A stretch of 64,000 nt of DNA, from assembly GCA_030142905.1 (NCBI GenBank), contig JASJOG010000100.1, forward strand, positions 372,001 to 436,000, read 5' to 3'. A program made the translations under genes and the position numbers. The notes beneath the pieces are model-generated. The model did no database searches. It worked only from the letters and a program-made list of their open reading frames with translations, and had not been told where the DNA came from. This DNA comes from Heliopora coerulea. Taxonomy: Eukaryota; Cnidaria; Anthozoa; Scleralcyonacea; Helioporidae. Positions 1 to 9,600 of the stretch are shown piece after piece (the first letter of the stretch is position 1; every line of letters starts with the position of its first letter).

Positions 1-135
1 TTAATGTAGGTGAATATAGTACTTTCTTACAATATACCCGCTATTATTATATTTACAATATATCCAATTAAATATCCACTACTATTCACCTCCACTTCAG
101 TGAACCACTGTTGAATATTTCACAATACGTTCTTA

Positions 136-319
136 AAGAGCTGTTTACACGGGCGATTCTTCTTGTGATTTTTCTCATCCTGAAGCATGCGATTGAGTAA
201 ATAACCCACCAAAGTATTGTACCGTATAGCTTTGCACAGATGATCCGCAAGTCAATCCACTTGATTGCATTTGTCAGGACGCTAAAAATCGCAGCAAAAA
301 TCGCCCGTGTAAACAGCAC
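136..319. mobile_element. Harbinger-like MITE
   Basis: A 184-bp non-coding element has inverted ends that read GCTGTTTACACGGGCGAT inward from both sides. TTA lies on each flank (133-135 and 320-322), the 3-bp target duplication expected of PIF/Harbinger elements. A related copy lies at 10993-11182. No transposase is present. Confidence 0.7.
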
Positions 320-576
320 TTAACTTTGTTTTAATATTGTTTTATGGGCGTATTATTCGCACCTGACATTATTCCAGTCCTGACCCAGAAATCCAAGAAA
401 ACTTTTACTCTCAATCAAGGCTCGGGTGGAGCTGTTGATATGCATTCAAAAAGATATAAAATAAAGCGCCATCATTCATAAGATCCATGGTAATGTTTTA
501 CTTTAATTGCTTAGCTTTTGATTATTGTTGATTTATGTCACGTTATTTTTTTATCACTTTTCTTGTTTCTCGTTAG

Positions 577-687
577 AGATGTTTTATGTGGTCGAATTCA
601 CTGTCTGTCTGAAAAGAGAATGTTTCCAATAAAAGGCCAAGACAGAAGATACGTCTCTCTTCGTCTGCCTGACGGGCAATATTGCTT
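577..687 (+). CDS. ADAM exon: cysteine-rich domain, DVLCGRIHC segment
   Basis: The acceptor follows a pyrimidine tract ending CTCGTTAG, and the donor is GTAAGT at 688. The frame starts with the third base of a codon and reads DVLCGRIHCLSEKRM and onward to LPDGQYC, ending with two bases of the next codon. CGxxxC is the usual signature of the ADAM cysteine-rich domain. This is the first exon of the gene visible here. Confidence 0.8.
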
Positions 688-3600
688 GTAAGTTACCCCA
701 GAACATTCAGTAACTTAGCGGTTATGAATACACAACAGTAATTGAAAGAACTATCAATTAAAACAAGTAAGAAATAATACAGTTTTCCAAGACAGGGATT
801 CTGTATTGGGAAAGGTTTGCCCGAAGTCTTGACTGTAAGGACTGAGTCCGTTTGGCTGAGGTTCGTAAGGTAAAAATAAACCGACGATGTCTGGTAAATA
901 ACATTTATTTTCCTCTGTTTTTGTTCCTGGCTTTGCTATTTGTGAAGATGTTGGAGTTTCTTGCTAGTGAGTGTAGCCTGCGCGGTGCAGATTACAGCGC
1001 TCCGTAACCAGTCAGTATGCTTAATTAGGTTGACTTTCGGATCCGGGAATCCGCAGATCAGGCTTCAAAGTAGTCCAGTTCCACAACCACTTTATGACCG
1101 CTCGGCGGCGAAACCAAATTTGGTTATACCTCATAATAAGGACTGATCTATAGGCCCACCGAACCAAACTAAGATGAATCTGTCCTTGACAGCTGCCCTA
1201 AACGCCTTTGAGAAAATCCCTCCCAAGGTGTCAATATGCGAACCGACTTTCTGTGTTGATTTGTTTAGAATACCAGGTCTCACCACAGGAGATGGCCTAG
1301 ATCTGCGGTATGCCCAGGATGGTACCAAGTGTGGGCCAAATATGGTAAGTGTTCGTCGTATGTGACGCGAGCATCATGGAAATGAATTCCGTTAATTGAA
1401 TCAAAAAGTGAAGCCAAAAATGGCGGACAAGGAGGCCTTTACGGATTAGGAAACTTTATTCATGGTAACTGAATGCTAAGTCCCAGTCATTGCCCTTGGA
1501 AAAAGTGAAGCCAAGATGGCCACCAAATAAAGGAAACTTTTTACGTCGTTACGTCAGTTTTGGTCCTTTACACGACTTTAATCATCAATTTTTGCTTGTT
1601 TCGGTGTTTAAAACATTCACAACCATGGAAAAAGTGTTCAGACGAAAGATTACTGGATGAATTGTACATAGTTAAGTATTTAAAATTACTTAAAATTGCT
1701 GTGTGGCCTGACAGGTGTGCTAAAATGTCTAAAGATTATAAACTAATGGTGGAAAGAGGACGTGCTCTTAGTAGTTTCCTAAAGGTAAAGGTAAAGTGCC
1801 TTTGTATAAGATAAAACAGACTCCGAATATCAAAGTCATCTTGAAAACTCAAGATTTGAGTAAAATCAAGACAATCATGGTATTTGCGTGATATTTCGTC
1901 TTTATTTCAAAGGCATCGTCAGACAGACTGATACATAAACATTGCCAAGGTCTATTTATACAGGTGTGGGTACTGGTGACGTCATCGTTAAGAAGAGCTG
2001 GATATATTTACAGCAAAAAGACGCTAATTAATTATTTATTTATTTGACAGAGTGAGAAAGTTATCAGTGTGTGTGTGCTGAAAGATCTAAGCAAAAAGAG
2101 AGAGTTCTTTGGAAGCCTTGAGTCCAGAATTTAATTCTGGTTTATTGAATTTGATGCAGAGTGCTTCGATTAGGAGAAGTTTGTTTGTAGTCGTTGAGTT
2201 GCTGGAAAAGAGGATTTTGTAGTTATTAAAAAAATTAGGTTTCTCAGAGAAGAGGATAAGCTTTGTGAGAGGAAAACGTTGTTAAGTCGGTCATATTGTG
2301 TGTGTAAGTCTGCAAGAAATGCACCTGGCAATGTTTATGTATCAGTCTGTCTGACGATGTCTTTGAAATATAGACGAAATATCACGCAAATACCATAATT
2401 GTCTTGATTTTACTCAAATCTTGAGTTTTCAAGATAACTTTGATATTCGGAGTCTGTTTTATCTTATATTTCTTCAAAGTGCCTTTATTTATACTGGATA
2501 ACCCTATCAGCTTCCCGGGCTGTTCTCCCTAGAGGTTCAGTAAGGGCCACCCCTCGAAGGTCCAGTGTTACTACAGGAGGAAACCGGGGTACCCGGAGAA
2601 AACCTGCGATTCTTGGTAGAGTCAAAATGGACAACACTCTTCTCACATGTAACAAAGGCAACTTTAATCAGGTAACTGCACGGAGATAGAATCGAACCCT
2701 AGTCACAGTGGTGAGAAACACGTGCGCTACCACTGTGCCCCCAGCACTCCTAAGTAATGTTTCGAGACCGTTTTGTCAGGTTTCTCGTTAGTTTGATAAT
2801 TTATTATTGCGAAAAATATAACCTGTTATTCAGTTTGATTTAGAAATTCTTAAACTCATTTCTGTCTTTTGAAGAGATATTTTGTGCGTATTTTCAAAGA
2901 AAACTCTTTAGGGAGACTCAAACAGTTGTTCAAGACAGCCTAGGGGACTGGAACAAACGTACTAAACTGCCCACCATGGACGGCCATCTAGCCTTCACAT
3001 TTCATTTGACAGTTAGTATTTTCCGATACAGAGGCGCAACTAGAGAGGGAGGGGGTTGGGTGGTCGCGACCCTTGCCTTTTTCTGGAAGATGCTACGTTT
3101 GCCCTGTTTTGACAGCTTTTTGCCTTCATTTCCGAAAGCCACAAAGATCAACTTCTCCCGAAATAACCAAAATTGCGACAACAGTGCCTTGATACTACCA
3201 TCTTGCCTCTGCCCTTCGAAATTCCTATGTGCGTCCCGGCGATAGCGTGCACATGCATCCACAAAACGTGGTAAACATATGGAATTGGAACATTTCCTCA
3301 AAGGAAATTTTTGTTTCACATTTGTAAACGGAAATGATTCGAAATTTCACAATTGAAATGTTGGTACACGATGCATGCATTTCAAATCTGAGATGGGAGA
3401 TTCATTAAAAAAAAATTAATTTCGCACATAAAAGTTTTATTTCACATTTCGTGGAATTGAAACAGTTTTGAATACAAATGGGAGACATACATAAGAAAAC
3501 TAATTTCACACATGAAAATTTTATTTCATGTGTGAAATTGAAACAATTCCCCAAATGAAATACAATTTTCGTATTCGGAAAAACTTGTGAAGTTTTCACA

Positions 3601-6600
3601 AGGGATGTTCAAAAGTAACTTTGCCTTCGTATTTCGGCAGACAACTTGATGATCACGTATAGTCTGTTGTATGATGGTTTTGTTTGTATTGGTGTTTGAG
3701 TCTGTTTCTATTTGCTCTGTTTTGTTTGCGTTAAGTTGTATCGTTTTAAAGCAAATGGTTTTAGTCTCGACAAAGACTGTTGGTGTCTGACGTTTCGACA
3801 GCCTCAGCGGCGGTCATCTTCAGAGCCCATTCATTATTTTTTTATCATTTTTTCAGATGTGCAAAAACAGCAAGTGCCTTCCTGTATCTGAAGCAATCCC
3901 TGTCTCTGCTTCACGGAATTGTCCAAACAATTGTTCGGGAAACGGGGTAAGAACTGGTAGACTACATAGTACATTGGCATTAAAGGTTGGTCTTCAGAAA
4001 TAAGTTTTTGTATTTGCATTCTTGGACTTGAGTTGCATTGTGTTTGTTTTCTTGTGTTTATGTAGTATTGTGCTTGAATTGTTGTGTTTGTGTAGCATAT
4101 TATTTGTGTTGCTGTGTTCATGTAGCATTGTGTTTGTATTGTTGTTAGTGTGGTTGAGTTTGTGTTGCATTGTATTCGAGTCGTTGAGTTTCTAGCATGT
4201 GCTTGTGTTCTTGAGTTTGTTATGCTTTTGCATTTTGTGTCTGTTTATAATGCGTTAGTAGTTATAGTGCAGATAAAGAACTAAATAGTGCAAGTACGTA
4301 ACAAGAGTGAATTTGGAACCAATCGATCAGCAAATACTAAAAGTCGGTGCCCAGCTTTTCAGAAAAAGTGCATAATAAGAAACTGGAAACTCCTGAACTA
4401 CAGAAATGTTTCTAGCTACCTTGTAAGAGTTAAAAAATTTTAAAAATCAGATATCGCCATTGGTTATCTGAGTCGGGAATTATCGACATTCAAATAGTGG
4501 TCATCGCAATCGTTGCAAATTCCCACATTGGTGCAACACTAATATGCATAAATACCACAGTGCATAATTTTATATGTAAAGCCTGAACTTTATTTTTCAG
4601 TTCTATTATTTACCTTTCCAAGCTTTTGTCGTTTTTGAATAGACTTCAAATAGAATGAACTGTGCAATTCATGCATTCGCTGTTTTTATGCAATTAATTT
4701 ATAAATAAACATCGTTTGGATATTGTATGAAAGAAAATTATTATTCCATTTAAGTCTAATAACAGAATTTTGTAAATTCGTTAAATGAGGATTTTGACTC
4801 ACTGGTAATTATTAACTATCAAGCGCCTATCTGGAACGTTAGTAATTTTTTCATTTCTTTCGTCCAGATTTGCAACAATCTCGGCCATTGTCATTGTAAC
4901 TACGGTTTTAGATGTCCTGACTGCAAACAAACTTGTTCTGGAGAGGGAGGAAGTTTGGACAGCGGCAATGGATGTGATTGTGGAGGTATGACAATTTTTA
5001 AGTCGGATGAAAAAATTATCCGACCTTCCTTCCCACAGTCTTGAACTATAATCAGAGGAGCAGCCTATTGGAAAACAGGCTTTATGGTGATCTTTCATGA
5101 CAGCAACGAAAGTCTAGTTCTTTGGTATATAAATATATCAACATAGGTTAGATTATGTCAGATATATTAGGCAGTTACTAATCGTATTACTGGGCAAACC
5201 AAAATTTTGATCCCGGTTAAACTATAAACTAATAGCCTTTGTGTTATTAGTGTGACATACTACCAACTCAAAAACTAAAATATGGAATTCCAAGCTTTAT
5301 TCTTCCAATAGTCTATGACAGCTGTTTTTTCCCAAATGTTCAACATTCTTGAGAGCTTGAGTGAACTATAGTGGTGACCGTGTTGTACATAACGAACGCC
5401 AATTCCATAGCTGAAACAAATCATGGATTGTTGTCATCGTAATGAAGTATGGACTTCATGTTGCCTTAGAATTTTCTTTGAATTTTCTTAAAACTTGTTA
5501 TGGATAAAAAATCCTGTTGAATTGAGCGTTTATTGACGTCATTGCCGTAGTGGTCGTCAAAAGGTCATCGGTTTCCTTAAGCGATAAGACTGAAGGTTCT
5601 ATTTAAACACTCTCGTCTTCCTAATTTGTTTAGACTCGGTTAATTTTATTGTTAAATTTATGGAATAACCTTCGATCAGTCTTGCCAATTCCCTCGAAGT
5701 TCAAGGTTGCTTTGCAATCTTGAATTTCTAGCGTCAACAACGTTGCTTCAGTTTGCAACCCAAACGAATTTAATTTCTGATTAATTTTTCTTCTGATTTT
5801 CACATCTCTCTTGTCTTTACATCCAGATATTAACACGACCATCAGAACCATGTTTCAGACCAACATTACGCCCCTTACAAAAGGTATGACATGAATTATC
5901 ATGCAACGTGATATCAACATTTCAACTACGTTGCTTTAGTTTACAACCCAAACTGATTTAATTTCTGATTAATTTTTCCTCTGATTTTCACATCTCTCTT
6001 GTCTTTACGTCCAGATATTAACACGACCATCAGAACTATGTTTCAGACCAACATTACGACACTTACAAAAGGTATGACATGAATTATCATGCAACGTGAT
6101 ATCAACATTTCAACTACGTTGCTTTAGTTTACAACCCAAACTGATTTAATTTCTGATTAATTTTTCCTCTGATTTTCACATCTCTCTTGTCTTTACGTCC
6201 AGATATTAACACGACCATCAGAACTATGTTTCAGACCAACATTACGACACTTACAAAAGGTATGACATGAATTATCATGCAACGTGATATCAACATTTCA
6301 ACTACGTTGCTTTAGTTTACAACGCAAACTGATTTAATTTCTGATTAATTTTTCTTCTGATTTTCACATCTCTCTTGTCTTTACATCCAGATATAAACAC
6401 GACCATCAGAACTATGTTTCAGACCAACATTACAACACCTACGAAAGGTATAACATGAGAATGCAAATTGAAATCTTTACAAAATTGAAAAATATTGTAA
6501 TTACGAAAGTTTCACGCGTCATTTCACATGAGAAAAGCTTATGAAATTTGAACATTTTCACAAAGGAAGTTTCACTTAACATTTGAAAATGAAACGCATT

Positions 6601-9600
6601 CACATTTGAAATACGTGACTCACATACCTGTAATATGAAAGAACTGACATAATTCAAACTTTCGCTAGTGAAATATTAGTTTACAAAACATGTATTTACA
6701 TATGAGGTGGATGATTCGCTTGTAAACATTAGTTTCACACTTGAAATTTTCATTCCACAAATGGAGTTGAAACATTTTCGCATGTAAAATACTTTTTTCA
6801 TATATGTGTGGAACAGCATGCAAATTTTTTTTATATCGGACAACTTGATTGATAGCCCTTCCAAATATTATGAATTTACCCATTTGTAATTTTCGTATAC
6901 AATTTGAAAATTGTGACGAATATTTGGGTATTACTCAGTCTTCTCTGACAAAATCAGTGAGACTTTTCCGTTCTCGTAGCCTGTAGAATTAGAGCTTTAG
7001 TGAAAAGCAACTTTTTGGTGAATGAGTTTAAGAGGCTAGATTATGTCAGTTACATTATTTGATTGCTAATTTTATTATCGACCACAGTTAAATTATAAAC
7101 TTATGGCCTTTGTGTAACATACTACAAACTCAAAAACTATTTGTCGAATTCCAAGCTTAATTTTCCCTATAGTCTTCGACAGCTGCTTTTCCCCAAATAT
7201 TAAACATTCTTGAGAACTTAAGTAAACTATAGTCGTGACCATGTTGTAGATAACAAATCGGAATTTCATAGCTAAAACAAATCATGGATTGTTGCCATTA
7301 TAGTCGGATAGGGATAGTCTATTTTGCCCCGACCGCTGGTCGCATTTAAATGGCGAGGGTCGCGGGTAAATTGGCACGGATTATTTTAAAAATCGTCCGG
7401 AATCTTCTATTCTTTTTCGAGTTTTGGCGGAATATTGTATCCTGCAAATTATAGACAAATCAAAAGACACTATATTCAGAACGTGAAAGCCCATTGATCA
7501 ACATTATCACAATAAAAAAGGCAAAGACAAATCGTTGCAGTTAAAACGTGCTCACAAATTTTAAATGAAATAACGTTAACCTGTTCGCTTAGTGTGATGA
7601 CTTTAGTGTTGCTTCTTTGTCTTCCTAGGTTTGATTTAATGTGATTTCTGAGATGATGTTTTCATTTCCAAATTTTACTAAGACTTGATTAAAAAAATTC
7701 CACTACAACACACACCCAACGTACTCCCAGCATCCACGTAATGGTAAGGCTCACCTGGATACAACGTTAGGCGAGGCTCTTCATGATGAAGTTCAGTTCG
7801 TCTGCTGAACGTGTAGTTTAGAGTTTGAAAGTTACGCTTCTCTGTAAATTCGATTTTCACTTTCAATACGTACGTGAGTACGTTTTCTCATCTTTGCATT
7901 CGATTCTTTCATTTTGCTGATTAAATCTCGAATTCGCTTTCTCTTTCAATCATCCACTTATGGCTGCTATTACGAAATCGCCAAACAATCAGCGAACTTC
8001 GAAAGTGTGAAGAATTATCCGCGACAAACTAGCGGCGACGCAGTTGTCTCTTTCGTAAATGGTCTTTGATATCCCAAACGGTCTTTGCCATCCTAATGTT
8101 CTCGCCTTTCCGAATTGTATCCTTCGCACCCCGACTCTATCAAGTCGCATCGACAAGAAACAACTCAAAATCTTTCTCCTGTTTACTTTCCTTGACTTTA
8201 AACTCAACGACAGATTATCTGGGTCCCCTAACCTAAACCGAAATCCTAACCTAACCGTCTCAATAGGACAGATTTTCCGCCTTGCTTATCCCCTAATTTG
8301 ACCCACTAGACGCTTTATAACTCTAATTTTAATATTTTGACTATACGAAAGCTCGAAGAACACGAACATTGCAAAGTAAAAAAACACATTGAGTGCAAAT
8401 AAAATAAAATAAAATAAATAAATAGAACATTTGATTTCACTACAGATTCGAATCCCTCTCGCTATCGATTGCAATTGGTCGCACTAACCACCACATTAGG
8501 CTTGCAAGTTCAGTTGACCATAGTCACTACTGGGAATTTATAAAACATCTCATCATTTAGTGAGGATTCTCAGGGTACATTTGGGAACCCGAACACAACA
8601 GGATGGCAAAGACCGTCGACCTGCGCCAATTTACCCGCGACTTGTGCCACTTAAAATCTGTGGAGATTGTAGTGAAATTTATGTCAGCACCTTAGGTCTT
8701 GCAAATTCCCTCAAAGTACTGGGTGACTGCAATTTTGAATTTCTTGCGCTAGCTACTTAACCTCAGTTTGCAACACAGACTGATTTAATTTCTAATTCAT
8801 TTTTCTTCTCATTTTCGCATTTCTCTTGTCTTTAGATCCAGATATGAACACGACCTTCAGCACAGAGTTTCCGACCAGCATTTCAACAACCACGAAAGGT
8901 AAGATGATAAGGCAATGTGAAATCTTTGCAAAAATGTTGTGATTAGTCCTTTTTGACTAAATATATTTGAAAAAGCTTTCGGAAGCAAAGTCACTCTCTA
9001 CTCTAGATTGTTAACATGCAGTCCGGTTGCTATGAAACCAATCAAACAATGACTAAACCCACAAATCTGAAAACTGGCAAGTTTCGAGGTAAAGTGAAAG
9101 AAAGAGATCATCCTGAGTTAACTATATTTTAGGTTACTGGTAAGGATGTTTGTACCAATTAATCAATCAATCATCAATTAATCAATCAGTCAATCAATTC
9201 TACACGTCACACCTAGAGGTACTAGTTGCTGGCGAGTCTCACGGATGTCAATTGTACCTTTTAACTCGTTCGTCCAGATGAATTGTAATTTACGCAACTA
9301 TTTAATTACAAACGAGTTAAAATGGACAAACGAGTTAAAATGCTACCTTCCCGGATTCAATCTGTTCAGTATATTACAGATATCCCACGAACAAAGATGA
9401 TGCAAGTATTATGGTTTTTTCTGCTTGTAAAAGTTGATGTCCAGTAAAATGATCTAAAGCTGCTGTGATGTTTCAGGTCATTTTCATGATTTTTTAAGCA
9501 ATGAATTCTTATTTAACAAATATATCTTTTACACCACACTTCCTTCAACCAAGGAATCAAAGATCATGTTCAAGCCCTCCTTTTCGTAGTGTCTTCACTA

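Larger units (their letters stand above)
5740..6447 (+). repeat. Tandem array of 188-bp exon-intron units
   Basis: Four units of exactly 188 bp (57-bp exon plus 131-bp intron) start their exons at 5827, 6015, 6203 and 6391. Units 2 and 3 are identical through exon and following intron apart from a few bases, so the array is young or homogenised. Confidence 0.9.

Noticed and set aside
961..1146. ORF overlapping the ADAM intron before exon 1269
   Set aside because: It ends in a TGA at 1144, and no acceptor within it gives the phase needed to join 687.
2680..2745. tRNA-like B-box text
   Set aside because: No full cloverleaf could be drawn; it fits a SINE remnant better than a tRNA gene.
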